From Smittium mucronatum (lineage: Eukaryota > Kickxellomycota > Harpellomycetes > Harpellales > Legeriomycetaceae): a DNA stretch of 29,272 nt. Made by a program: the position numbers and the translations under genes. Of the stretch, positions 1 through 10,084 are shown in pieces. The first letter of the stretch is position 1. Every line of letters begins with the position of its first letter. The stretch lies in the NCBI GenBank assembly GCA_001953115.1, contig LSSL01003499.1:1-29272 (forward strand), read 5' to 3'. The notes beneath the pieces were generated by a model. The model was not told where the DNA came from and made no database searches. It was given only the letters and a program-made list of their open reading frames with translations.

Positions 1-375
1 AGCAATGTAATTTCAGGATTATAAGTAGGGTCGATAACAGGAACCTGTGTGGAAAATGGCTCAACTTCAGAAATAGTAACAGGAAGCAATGTAATTTCAG
101 GATTATAAGTAGGGTCGATAACAGGAACCTGTGTGGAAAATGGCTCAACTTCAGAAATAGTAACAGGAAGCAATGTAATTTCAGGATTATAAGTAGGGTC
201 GATAACAGGAACCTGTGTGGAAAATGGCTCAACTTCAGAAATAGTAACAGGAAGCAATGTAATTTCAGGATTATAAGTAGGGTCGATAACAGGAACCTGT
301 GTGGAAAATGGCTCAACTTCAGAAATAGTAACAGGGAGCAATGTAATGTCGGGATTATAGGTGGGGTCTATTATT
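1..375. repeat. 84-bp tandem repeat, four full copies plus a diverged partial fifth
   Basis: Units begin at 1, 85, 169 and 253 with AGCAATGTAATTTCAGGATT. Copies 1-3 are identical by eye and copy 4 differs only at its last base (336). A fifth, diverged unit starts at 337 and fades by about 375. The array continues off the left edge. The length is a multiple of three, so copy number can change without shifting the minus-strand frame. Confidence 0.97.
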
Positions 376-482
376 ACTCCTGGAGTGCTAGAAATTCTGA
401 AAGATGAAGTAAAAGGCAAAATAGAACTATACAAAAGACTTTTTGGAGCACATTTGTGTGGGGCTGCGCTGGTACCTATTTT
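1..482 (-). CDS. Partial minus-strand gene for a protein of 28-residue repeats (possible surface or secreted protein)
   Basis: Read on the minus strand, the tandem repeat is one continuous open frame that runs off the left edge. Each 84-bp unit encodes 28 residues, starting PVTISEVEPFSTQVPVIDPT and ending YNPEITLL. The repeats are rich in Pro, Thr, Val and acidic residues with no Lys or Arg, which suits an extended secreted or surface protein; function is unknown. A non-repeated lead of about 35 residues comes first (SSILPFTSSFRISSTPGVI and upstream). The frame is closed upstream by TAA at 483-485 and contains no ATG. The only nearby ATG (451-453, minus) is in another frame, so the 5' end is either frameshifted, a pseudogene start, or wrongly read. 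The plus strand is also open through the repeat but gives a Arg/Asn/Cys-rich product, which I judge less likely. The N-terminus is unresolved and the C-terminus is outside the window. Confidence 0.5.
451..463 (-). promoter_or_regulatory. Possible CCC-type motif just upstream of an ATG
   Basis: On the minus strand, CCCC (463-460) lies six bases before ATG (453-451). Short CCC/GGG-type motifs close to start codons are known in several microsporidia. The ATG opens only nine codons (MCSKKSFV, then TAG). Past that stop the same frame reads a hydrophobic run (FYFAFYFIF) that could be a relic of a signal peptide. The downstream repeat is in a different frame, so this would be the true start only if a frameshift lies between. 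Inference from a very short motif. Confidence 0.25.
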
Positions 483-887
483 TTATAAAAAAAATTTATA
501 AAAAAAGTAAAGATATTCTTGATATTGAGAATGAAAAGATCATCCAGGTATTAATCGAAATAGGATAGTCTTATGGCTACCTGAAAGTGAGAGAGTCAAG
601 GAGAAGAGAACGGCGTAATGAGAAGAGAACAGCATTTTCAAATATAAAGATAGGAAAATATAAATCAGATCCGACAAAGAAAAATCAAAGGTAGGAAAGA
701 AGAGTTTAAATAAAAAAAGCAACAGTATCGAAAATGAAAAATAATTTATATTAATGAGATAAAGTAGTTCTGATGAAGGTTGTGGTTCAAGAATTATTGT
801 TTATGGATTCCCATCATCTTCACTTTTCTCATAAGTTCCCAATGATTACAGTCACCAAAAACTTTTTTAATAAAAATACACATTAAA

Positions 888-1091
888 ATGGCATCACTTC
901 TGAGCTTAAAAGGGATAAATTTAATATTTTACAGAATAAAACTGAATGTATTTGGATTGATGAGGGATAAACCAAAAAGGGAAAACTGGGATGTTGAAAT
1001 ACGACCACTATGTTTTGCAATAGTTCTTAGTAACCCAAAATTTAAAAAAATAACACAAGATGATTTAGGAAGTTTTCTTTCTAATAGTTAA
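888..1091 (+). CDS. Small hypothetical frame, 67 codons
   Basis: An ATG-initiated frame encodes 67 residues. The middle (RDKPKRENWDVEIRPL) is more balanced in composition than the chance frames around it, which is the only reason to list it. After the stop, the same frame continues as a few dozen residues that also look protein-like (FGWERILLGDKGLSFFLQKF), so it may be a fragment of a decayed gene. I recognise no domain, signal peptide or membrane segment, and no neighbour suggests a role. It may be spurious. Confidence 0.2.
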   Translation: MASLLSLKGINLIFYRIKLNVFGLMRDKPKRENWDVEIRPLCFAIVLSNPKFKKITQDDLGSFLSNS

Positions 1092-1220
1092 TTTGGATGG
1101 GAAAGAATTTTGTTGGGTGATAAGGGATTAAGTTTTTTTCTACAAAAATTCCCTAGTACAATTTGATGAATGTAAGCATATTACTGGGTGAGGTTAAATT
1201 ATCATTTTGGTATTAATGTC

Positions 1221-1367
1221 TCTATTTTAGTCACTCTATTAAAATTGTCTCAACTTTTTTTCAATGAAAAACATCTAGACAATTTAACTATATTTTCATT
1301 TTTCTATTGATATATTGGAATAAGCCGTATGTTTTATTAAAGGGGCAAGATAAATAGAGTGACAGCT
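1221..1367. repeat. Short nested inverted repeat, MITE-like
   Basis: GTCACTCTATT near 1228 is matched in inverse at 1352-1363 (AATAGAGTGAC). Inside lies a second pair, AAAATTGTCT (about 1240) and AGACAATTT (about 1275), forming a compact hairpin. Size (~147 bp) and layout would fit a tiny non-autonomous foldback element, but the arms are only about 11 bp and chance pairing is possible in AT-rich DNA. Confidence 0.3.
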
Positions 1368-2117
1368 CATGAATTTCACTTAATGAGAATAAAAGAGAGA
1401 TTAATTAATTGTTTTAGTTTAAATTTTGGATAAAAATTTCAATCATCTTATAGTTTATAATATAAATTTCTAATGTCTAAAAACCACTAAACTCTAGATT
1501 TACTTTATATATTCTCTTAAAAAAAGAACTACACCTTATTCTTTTCTTTGAAGATACTTAAATACGCCTATCTTTAGCCTAAAGGTGAAATAATAGAAAT
1601 ATTTTCATGTTTAATCGGGCAAGATTTTTTTATTACCTAAAATATTTGGCCATATATTTATTAATGTCTTAACCCAGCCCGGGCCCGAACTTTACTCTCA
1701 CTCCTACTGTATAGATTAAATATTCAATTGGCCTAATTTATTGAGTTATTCAACAATACACAAATATTATTAATTCAATGATAACATTAAACAAAAAATA
1801 AATGTCACTTTTGTAACACATAAATTAAAGTGTTAAAGGATCTTTACACAACAAAATCTCCATGAATAGTCTGATTAAACTAGCACTTATAAATGAACAA
1901 CAATATTTTGCCAATATAACTATAGCGATTAAAAAAATATTCTTATTTTTCAATTTGATCTGCATTGAAATAGTGGCACATATTTTTATTGGACAAAGTA
2001 ATCATTTTTATAAAAATTATTTGAAATTCGTTTACCAGAATATCATAACCACTTGAAACTGAAAAATTAATGTGAATGATTCATAATGTGGTAGCTAATT
2101 GCGCGCTTTTTTTTTTT

Positions 2118-2407
2118 GATATATGAGAGATTCTCTTAGAGAGCGGACGCTTCGCTATTAAAATTTTACTACTTTCCTAATTTGGAAAACTAACATGTTT
2201 TACGTATAAAATTATTGGTTAATTCAAATCTTGAGCTACAAAAAGAAATCTTATATTGGCAAAATACTGATTTTTTATTAGAAACGAGTTAATTCCACTT
2301 TTATTGGATCGGTGATAATTAAATATCATTTTGACCAGTCGTTTCTTTAGTAAAAAAAAGCCTGGTCTTGAAAGAATCCTCCATATGGCAGATTCTTAAT
2401 GAAGAGG
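2118..2407 (+). repeat. Interspersed ~290-bp repeat G, copy 1
   Basis: This segment aligns over its whole length, with much divergence, to 6572-6860 in the same orientation. Shared landmarks in order are a GAGAnnTTCTCTTnGAGAG start, a TTGGTTAATTCAAAT-like centre, ATTTTTTATTnGA, GTGATAATTA and an end of ATGGCAGATTC. Both copies are 289-290 bp. Each is bounded by a direct repeat of the same ~14-bp motif (ATATGNNAGATTC type), 262 bp apart here and 264 bp apart in the other copy. A similar motif also occurs at the outer edges of elements A and F. Inside, AATTCCACTTTTATTGGAT (2291-2309) is matched in inverse just beyond the repeat, near 2458-2476. No coding capacity. Confidence 0.55.
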
Positions 2408-2649
2408 GCATTTTATGGTGTACCCTGTTTCAGATAAAATTCCAGTGCATTATTTTTTATCCAATAAAAGTGAATTCTATGATAAAAAAAAGTAAGTTGA
2501 ACTAAACGCCATTCAAACTCGTAATTAGGATATTAGAAAAATGACAGTAATTTAATGTTTTGTAATATAGAAACGGCCAAATTTAATTTAGCAAATTTAT
2601 TGAATAAACTCTGTCAATTAATTAGCGAGTAAAAGTGATACGAAACAAA

Positions 2650-3056
2650 ATGTCCTCTCCATTAAGAATCACCCATATGTCTGTTGAAAAAGATTATTAT
2701 CCTAAGTCTTTTTGGTCTTACATTGGTGAGCTTTATCAGAATCGAACTTGGTTCAAAGTTTAAAAATCCAAAAGTTCAAATTGATTTATATTTAGCTAGT
2801 TATCAAAGAGAGTTTTTATTTGAGATATTCAATTTCATCCAATACGTCAGTTGTATTTCCTCATCTCTTTGCAGACCCAAAAACTCATTGAAATCCTATT
2901 ATGTATTTTTAAATTTCCAATTGGGTGAAGACGAAAATTAACCCAATTATAGAATCAATTAATAATATAATCTTAGCACTGATTAAAAATGGTTTCTATT
3001 TTTTGATTCTTGATCCTGAAAAGGCTAAATTGAAAGTGTATGACAACATAATGTGA
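2650..3056 (+). pseudogene. Possible fragments of an unrecognised broken gene
   Basis: Three short protein-like pieces lie in different frames. ATG at 2677 opens 28 codons (MSVEKDYYPKSFWSYIGELY and onward). Around 2756-2910 another frame reads KNPKVQIDLYLASYQREFL and continues. At 2913-3056 a third frame reads NWVKTKINPIIESINNIIL followed by NGFYFLILDPEKAKLKVYD, ending in TGA. The last piece has convincing composition. Together they would suit a frameshifted gene or transposon fragment of some 130 codons, but I recognise no family. The segment starts with a motif (about 2651-2676) that is the inverse of the right end of repeat G, so it may be part of a mobile element. Confidence 0.25.
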
Positions 3057-3825
3057 AGGGACTATTCGCCTACTAATTTGACCTACTGAACATTTCACAC
3101 ACTCATAAACCGCTTAAAATAAAATTTTAAGTGGTAGCTGTAAATTGGAAAAATTTAGGAAGACCCATTATTTTTATTCGCCAATAAAATGTTGGTTTTG
3201 AGCAATAGTTGTAAGAGAGTAGGCGAATTTGTCAGACGGTGAATGGTTTTGGAATCATTGTTATAGTGGTTGCAGAACGTTTCATCTATTTCCAGATTAC
3301 ATACGTGACATTTCGCCTAATCTCTATCTACTAAAAATTTAGTATTAAATATGGGATATTATTTCACAATACAACCAGTTTAAGAAAAAAAATCGCTTTT
3401 ATTCCTCCAATAGAGCTATTGTAAAAAATATAGCCATTTTTTTTAAAAAATCACCGTTTTGAGCTGCGCTAATAAAACCACACACTGTTAAAAAAAAATC
3501 TAAACTAAAAATTTACTCTTGTTAAAAAATTTGATGTAAAAAATAGAAATTTTTTTTCAAATATTCAAAACAAATTAAACAAACCATTTTAGATTTTTAT
3601 TTGATCTAAATATTCTATTTCGTGATTAAAAAAAACATTATCGTAAATTTATACTTGTATTGAACATCTAAGGATTATTCGTCTTTCTTAAATACGTACC
3701 AGAATACTTTCATCATAGTTTAACCTACTTGAAAATTACACTTTATCAAATCTTAATAATTGAAAATTTAACGGAAATTATATTATTAATGGAAAGTTCT
3801 ATTTTCGAGTGGGATTTGGCGGAGA
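3057..3825. other. AT-rich spacer with inverted TTCGCC motifs
   Basis: ATTCGCCTACT (about 3064) is mirrored by AGTAGGCGAAT (about 3218), and TTCGCCTAAT recurs at about 3313 in direct orientation. This suggests a small foldback repeat of ~165 bp. No gene is visible in the remainder, which is long A and T runs. Confidence 0.35.
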
Positions 3826-4865
3826 ATGAGCTGTTTGAAAAAATTAAGAATTTTTCGAGAGCTAAGTATTCAAAAAATGCTAAAATATTGCACTAAAACT
3901 GACTACAGCTGTGTAAATTCTAAAGAAAATCGATACCTGTTCTCATTAAGAGTTGATCGACTTTGTTATGGTGGAATTTCGAATTATCAGGGAAATTATA
4001 ATTGTGATAGTTGCGTCAAACATTAAATTATTGGGCATAAAAAATAAATTTTAGAATTACACATACTTGGTGTAAAGTCTAGAACGATAAAGACAAAATT
4101 AGAAAACTATTTTAATCCAATTGACATTAATTTAATATACTCTAATGTGAACTATTAGATAATAGAGAATCAAAAAATGAACCTAGCTACGGTTGAAATT
4201 TTCGAAGAAATATGCGCAAAGCTCTTGGAAAAAAAATGATTCAAATCCTCCATATTTCGCTGATTTTTCATCGGATATAGAAAATTTTATGGTCACTGCG
4301 TCATTAAAAAACCGAACAAAAATATTATCCAGAGCCATAAATTAAATGTGGATTCAACTTTAAAGCTAGTTTATGGAAAGCATTTAGTAATATTTTCAGG
4401 TGCTACAGACTTATATCAGAAATTCGTTCAAATATATATCTCTATTGTTAGCAGCGGCGATAAAAATTCTTGCTAATAGGTGTTTAATATCGTAAAAAAA
4501 AAAATGAGATGCGAAAAATTCAAACTTTAAAATCTCAAATCTCATTTAAGATTGCGTTAGTTAGACAAAAAAATGCTTCAAATGAATTTGGAAAATTCGA
4601 ATTGAAGACAGATTGTTGGTTTCATCTAGCCAAAATTTTTAAGGAAATAATTGGAAAAAGGAAAATCGGAAATTTTAGAAAAATTTTATATAATGATTTG
4701 TGGAAAATGCGACTCCTTCCAAAAACTGAAATTTTTGAAAAGGGAAAAAAATTCTTTTTATAAAGAAATGGGCACATCTTGAAAAACTATCTGAAATAAT
4801 ATCTAAATTTTTTGAAGGATATTTAAAAACTAGTTCAAACTGATATAAGGTATATTCCATCTTTA
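3826..4865 (+). pseudogene. Decayed Mutator-like (MULE) transposase
   Basis: Several frames together match the layout of MULE transposases. The 5' part (3826-4026, MSCLKKLRIF start) has a Cys/Tyr pattern suggestive of a degenerate FLYWCH-type zinc finger. At 4342-4480 one frame reads LNVDST (Asp codon 4351-4353, the position of the first catalytic Asp), then YGKHLVIFSGATDLYQKF and VQIYISIVSS. After a frameshift, 4509-4763 reads QISFKIALVRQKNASNEFGK and CWFHLAKIFKEIIGKRK. This matches the family's DFExA...CxFH block, but with Asp-Phe-Glu changed to Ser-Phe-Lys. The usual third acidic motif is not seen. Stops (for example TAA TAG near 4475) and at least one frameshift make it inactive. The assignment rests on my memory of the family. 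Confidence 0.55.
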
Positions 4866-6571
4866 ATCCACCAAAAGAAAAAAGGTATATACAAATACGA
4901 ACGAGTCATTAAGGGCAGATATCAGTCTTGGAAATCTAATATAATAGAGTGCCATTTTAAGAAAATATATTTAAAAATTTAAAGATTCTGATGTTGGATA
5001 TATCGCAATTAACAAGGAAATAAATCACAGCAACATTGTTACATCCGGGGGACAGTGGGGGTTTTTTTAAATAATCTATCTATTTCGAAAAAAACAATTC
5101 CTTTTGGTGTCTATAAACAAGCTTGATATATATTTATTTACAAGATTTTCGCTTTGGTTTAATGATTTAAAATTTGAGAATTCAATAATCTTATAAACTC
5201 ATTTTATAAACACGACTTTATTTTCGTAAGCAGTATAGTAACTAAATGGGAAGATTTATTTTGAAGCTGCTATAATTTTATAAATGGAAGAAAAATGCGT
5301 CCACTAATATTGTTATCTCAAGAAAAATGATCTTTAAATAGTTAATAGCGTTACTCTGATCGATCAAAAAAGGTCAGTCAGAAGACCAAGAAATATAAAA
5401 AAAAACAGCAACCTCTTGTTCGATTTTTTTTAGTCAAAAAGACGGTGATTACTGAATTTTTGGTTGTTATTTAAACAAAATGTCTATATTTAAATTATTT
5501 TTTTATATTCTTTAAATATTAAACTATGGGTTAATATAATTATATATATAAATGAAATTAAATATTTTACGAAGGAATGAACACATTTATTAACAATTAT
5601 TTTTATTAAAAATAAAATGAGAATTAAGATAAGTCTCACCATTTTTTATTCATATCGGTGGAATCTGAAAATAATTTGGCAATAATAGGTAAGAAATATC
5701 ATCCATATACAAAGTGTATAATATATTTGTTATTTTATAAAAATTACAATCCACTCATCTTAAAAATTTTCGGATTATCCCGGATTATAAAATAATCTTG
5801 AAACTTTTTGAAAAATTAACTAAGAAACCAGACTTTTTTTCATAAAGATTTTTTTAAAAAAAATTATGTCCATAAGATTATTTGAATTGAGATCATTTTA
5901 ATATGTTTTTATTTCTAATTAATATAATTTATACATATCTAAAATAAAATAACGAAAAAAAAACCAAATTACCTTGTTTTTAATACTTCCGCCTGTCTGA
6001 AGGTATTATATTTGTATTTATCGTTTCTTATTCGCAATTCGAAATAAGCAAATTGAAATCAAAATTCACAATTAATTTTTTTTCAACGGCGATTATACTA
6101 ATATTGAATGAGAAGGCTGGTTGTTGAATTGCGTTTGATGTGTTTTGGGGTTTTATTAAAGCATAGTACTTTTTTTTCTGTCAGGGGGGGGGGTGGAGTC
6201 TTTACGATAAGAAAAAAAGACATAAACCTTAGCTCCGAATATCAATGAAGCAATAACTTTAAAAAATGTTTAAGATAAGTTTTATTTAAAAAAATGAATC
6301 TATAAATTAAATCAACCAGTCAGCTTTTTTCACGAGTCAGCTATTTCTTTTTAAATTAGTCTGATTTCCCAAGATTCAATTATATCAATTTTCCATATTT
6401 AATGAAAAAAATTGGGATGCTTATAACACATTTAAATCCGCGTATTTTTATTTGGATGTTACTTAAAATGGCACCAAAAACATTAAATGCGAATAAATTT
6501 AGTAAAAATGTCAATTTATATGTAAAAGTGATCTTTCTACCCAAAATTAATAAATTTAATTGCTTTCCTTA
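4866..6571. other. AT-rich stretch with no recognisable gene
   Basis: Nothing coding can be supported. Notable points are GC-richer pockets in an otherwise A/T sequence: CCGGGGGACAGTGGGGG (5046-5062) and a ten-G run (6184-6193) preceded by TGTCA. That TGTCA plus poly-G context recurs in the repeat at 7281, so a further decayed copy of that repeat may lie here. Confidence 0.5.
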
Positions 6572-6860
6572 AGTATGGGAGGTTCTCTTTGAGAGCTGAA
6601 ATTTCCTTAAAAAGTTTTAACCATTTTTCTAACTATGAATTTTTTAAAAAAATTTAAAAATATATTTATTGATTAGTTCAAATTTAATATTGCAAGAAGA
6701 AATTTTCTATTTGCGGAATTGGAAATTAGTTTAAAATCATTATTTTTTATTTGATTTATTGGCTTTGTGATAATTATCTTTTATTAGAAAATAGTTTACA
6801 TGGATAAAAAAAGTATGTTACTGAAAAAAATCTCATTTATGGCAGATTCCCCCTAAGAGT
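6572..6860 (+). repeat. Interspersed ~290-bp repeat G, copy 2
   Basis: This is the same-orientation partner of 2118-2407, strongly diverged but colinear and of equal length. It begins GTATGGGAGGTTCTCTTTGA and ends TTATGGCAGATTCCCCCTAA. That ending also resembles the flank of element A at 13366-13390 (ATATGGGAGATCCTTCCTAA). No open frame. Confidence 0.55.
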
Positions 6861-6929
6861 GAAATACATTACCGTGTTTTAGGAGCTTAATAGTGTACTT
6901 TTGGAAGTATACTAGACCAAAATTTCACA

Positions 6930-7260
6930 CAGCTTTTTACTATTCTTGGTTGGTAATAGTGGAGGCAGCGCACAGTGATTCGGAGGTAAGAGATTCCAGA
7001 GGAGGAAAATCTCGAAACAGGAAAATCCGATCTTTTAGCACTGCTGAGACATAGTGTAGTTATCGATTCCAGCGTTTGACAGTCAGAAGGATCTCAGAGT
7101 TTAACAGCTATTTGTAGGAAAACCATGTCTATCAATCCCTCGTTTGGTTAGGAGCCTAATCTTATTTATCCTATTAGAAGTAGACTCTGACCAGGAGCCC
7201 ATTGGATTCAATTAACGATTTTTTGTTGACAAAAAGCTTAATTCTTGACTGTATTTAGCC
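6930..7260. other. GC-richer island of unknown nature
   Basis: Around 6950-7210 base composition rises clearly above the surroundings (GGAGGCAGCGCACAGTGATT at about 6961, then CCAGAGGAGGAAAATCTCG). No long open frame exists. It could be the tail of a dead transposon, a Pol III-derived repeat (one stretch loosely resembles an A box), or a decayed gene. I could not find a convincing B box or tRNA fold, so no RNA gene is called. Confidence 0.35.
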
Positions 7261-7280
7261 CCAGTCACATGCCTACTTAA

Positions 7281-7472
7281 AGAAATGTCAGGGGGGGGGT
7301 CTTATGGTTGTTAGATTGCACCCTTTCCCTATAGTTACGTATCTATTAGTCCGGCAGAGGAGCTTATTGTAGTTAGAATAATATTCTTTTCTATATGTCT
7401 TTTTCTTTTTTAAATATTTTTTTAGTATAGTTTTTAATCGTGTTATCTTATGATAAAATCCCGTGATACAAA
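7281..7472 (+). repeat. Dispersed ~190-bp repeat R, copy 1
   Basis: The segment from AAAGAAATGTCAGGGGG to ATCCCGTGATACAAA matches the reverse complement of 15101-15299. Shared blocks include AAGAAATGTCA plus a G run, GGCAGAGGAGCTT versus GACAGAGGAGCTT, TTTAGTATAGTTTTTA, GTTATCTTA and CCCGTGATACAAA. The two copies differ most in the first third. Both stop at the same 3' point, so that is probably a true element end. Copy 1 directly abuts element D. Confidence 0.65.
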
Positions 7473-9022
7473 TATATATTTATATATTTTATGTATTTTT
7501 GATTTACAGGTGATTTTGATTTCTAAGTGATTTTGGTTCTACATTTTTTTATTGGGATACAAGCTCAATTAATTTATTCTTTTATCCAATACATTTTTAT
7601 TTGTAATTTATATATTTAATGGAAGATACATTTAATTGATGTAGTTTTATTCACAGATTTTTTAGGGTTATTAAAAAATTAATAGAAACTTGAAGTTAAT
7701 AATTTTAAAAAAAGAAATCGCATAATCAACGTTTTTTTTAAAAAAAAATCAGGATCTATAGATTTTTATGCGAGTCTTAAGCTCGTATTTAGCCTATATA
7801 ATCTAGTACTTTGATTTAATAATATTAAAATTGAATTTAATAGATCGTATTTTAGTATTGCGAAACTTAAAATCTGAATATAAAATAAAATAAAATTATC
7901 AAAATATCTTCACTTAGCTGAATATACTTTTTATCAATCGAATCTATATTATTTGAATAACATAAAAAAAACTTAAGATCTTCTTTAATAATCAAAAAAT
8001 AAAAAGAAATACCACAAAAAAAATGCTTAAAACTATCAAAAAATGTAGTTTCGTAGTCATACTTGTTTATAAAGAGAGTAATTTTATTCAAAATTTGAAG
8101 GGTTTATGCAATACTTATTTTCAGCCGAGTTGAAATCAAATGGAACTTATTTTATTTATTTAAATTATGTTTTAATCGATAATTACTAATTATAAATACG
8201 CTGGTACACTATTAAGAAGTTTTAAAAATAATTTTAAAAGAATAAATTTTTTTTATAATGCCTTTTATTTTTTGGCTTAAAGTAATTGATATCAATATAT
8301 TTAAGAGCAGTTACAAGATTATTAACTAAATTTCTTTTTGATAACAATGCTCTAAATATAAGAGGTATCATTTCAATTTTAAATTTACATTTTTGCAAAA
8401 TTCGCTCAATTTTTTATACATTTTCATGTTTTATAAATAAAATTAAATAATGAGTATAAAGGTATCAGATTTTAGCAGAAAATAATTTTTTTTTACTATT
8501 CTTAAACTTTACTGAATACTAAAGATTGAATTTATTTCAAAATAAACACACAGTGATATAAATTGGGATAAATTCGGAACTATATTTCTAATTAAAATAA
8601 TTATAAATTAAAAGCATACTCTAATTTTGCAATAGATTCTCAAAATTTTCAATCAAAATTATTTAAAAGTGATCAACAATTTAAATTTGAATTTATAATT
8701 GATATTTAAAAGCATAAATTTTTATCTTCTACCGGAATCAAAGGTAAATTAAAGCTATTGTGATAACTTGGACCTAAATGTTCACTTTCAGGGTCAAAGT
8801 TACCCCTTATTTGCAATTAATTCCAATTTGTATTGGGGGTTTTTATTTCAAATTTTTGGACCAAATGAAAATTAAGCTAAAATTTTCAAATATTTCATTA
8901 GCTGAAATATATATATATATTAAATCAATAAACCAATAATTGGAGGTTCAATATCTCTCGATTCGATAACGGTCAAAAAAGAACCAAAATAACCTGTAAA
9001 TCAAAACCACATACATCATATG
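7473..9022. mobile_element. Foldback element D (family with GTGGATTTGAT iterons)
   Basis: The left arm (about 7473-7541) and right arm (about 8970-9022) are inverted copies. Left reads TTTTTGATTTACAGG then TGATTTTGGTTC; the reverse complement of the right reads GTGGTTTTGATTTACAGG then TTATTTTGGTTC. The arms carry the ~17-bp iterated motif seen in elements A, F and C, and the outer ends share the ATATATnnnTATATnnTGTATG pattern. The interior is AT-rich without a recognised gene; a minus-strand 74-codon frame (7867-8091, TTG start, Phe/Ile-rich) is probably chance. I see it as a non-autonomous, strongly decayed member of the family. Exact ends are uncertain by about 30 bp. Confidence 0.5.
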
Positions 9023-9815
9023 TATATGTTGAGGGCTTTCTTGGTCTGGGATAGACTTTTTACGCAAATTTATGTGAACCTTTGAAGCTATTAATTTTTC
9101 CTGCGGATTCCTGTAAATAGGTATAATTTTCTGTAGTCATAGTAATGCACTTTGTTAATTATGAAGTTAAATTTGGTTGATACTTATTGTGACAAGTTGT
9201 TTTATTTTTATTTATTTTTGGTTTTGACTTATATTATTATTATTATTATTATTGATTAGGGCTATTTTTGGGGGGGTTTTTTTAATAAGAAATAAGGTTA
9301 AGATTATTATTTAACGAAGAGAAAAAAATTAATGAAAATATTAAAGAATAAATGTCTTTAGGTATTTTCAGAAAAAAATTTTTATTTAAGAGTTGTAAAA
9401 GTTTAGTAGACTAACTATAATAATTTTTTAATGAATAATAATTATATCTGAACCGTAATTTTTTCTTAGGAGTTCGGCTGCAGCTCCTTTTATACAGTAA
9501 TTTTTTTGTATGGTATTTATCTCATTATGATATTCGACTTTCTTTCTTTCTTTTTCTTTGAGATAATATAAAATGTTTAAATTTTTGTGCTTGAAACTTT
9601 TTATCCCTTTTCAAATTAATCACTTTTCAAATCAATATTTTTTTAAATTGATTTTCAAAGAAAATTACTTCTTTGCTCATTGATTTCTTTATAAAAAAAT
9701 CTTTAGTTTATATTTTTTCGTTTCCATTTTTTTAAATAATCTATGTTGATTTAATAAAGCCTTTAATTATGATTATAGTTGTGAGAGTTCCGTTATTTCT
9801 TCATTAGAACTTCTA
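9023..9815. other. AT-rich spacer with simple repeats
   Basis: Contains an (ATT)7 microsatellite at 9233-9253, a seven-G run at 9270-9276 and a TTTC-rich tract around 9538-9560. No gene seen. Confidence 0.6.
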
Positions 9816-10084
9816 AATATATATTTTGTATGTTTATGTCAGAAACATATGGATTTGACGATTTTGTGGTAATTTTGAGATCTATGTGATATTGATCACA
9901 ACTATGTTTATTAGCCATTTTTTAAATTTTGATAACAAAATTTGTTAAAAACCGGCAAATAATTTCTCATTTTTTATTTTTAATCCGATTGAGTATAAAG
10001 TTTTTAGTTTGGTGCATTTATCTAGATTTGCTCTAAAGAGGGCTATGTTACTGATAAAGCTATTTTTTGAATCTAAAGTTAATA

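Larger units (their letters stand above)
483..2117. other. AT-rich stretch with no recognisable gene
   Basis: Apart from one 67-codon frame (888-1091) and a small inverted repeat (1221-1367), both listed separately, nothing can be assigned here. A 64-codon plus-strand frame (1862-2056) is low in complexity and rich in Ile, Phe and Asn, as expected by chance in such DNA. A GC-rich palindromic spot (1677-1687, GCCCGGGCCCG) stands out against the background. Confidence 0.6.

Noticed and set aside
1..375. CRISPR-like array
   Set aside because: Units are contiguous 84-bp repeats without unique spacers, and the whole window is eukaryotic in character.
3..413. Plus-strand open frame through the 84-bp tandem repeat
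   Set aside because: It is open only because the unit length is a multiple of three and lacks stops in that frame. The product is Arg/Asn/Cys-rich, and the minus-strand product looks more like a natural repeat protein. Not fully excluded.
540..722. Minus-strand Leu/Phe/Ser-rich frame
   Set aside because: Low complexity and no supporting signal; expected by chance in purine-rich AT DNA.
4509..4763. Independent 84-residue gene
   Set aside because: Its sequence (CWFHLAKIF context) fits the MULE transposase relic, so it is annotated as part of that pseudogene.
6940..7010. tRNA or tRNA-derived SINE head
   Set aside because: A loose A-box-like stretch is visible but no B box or cloverleaf pairing could be found.
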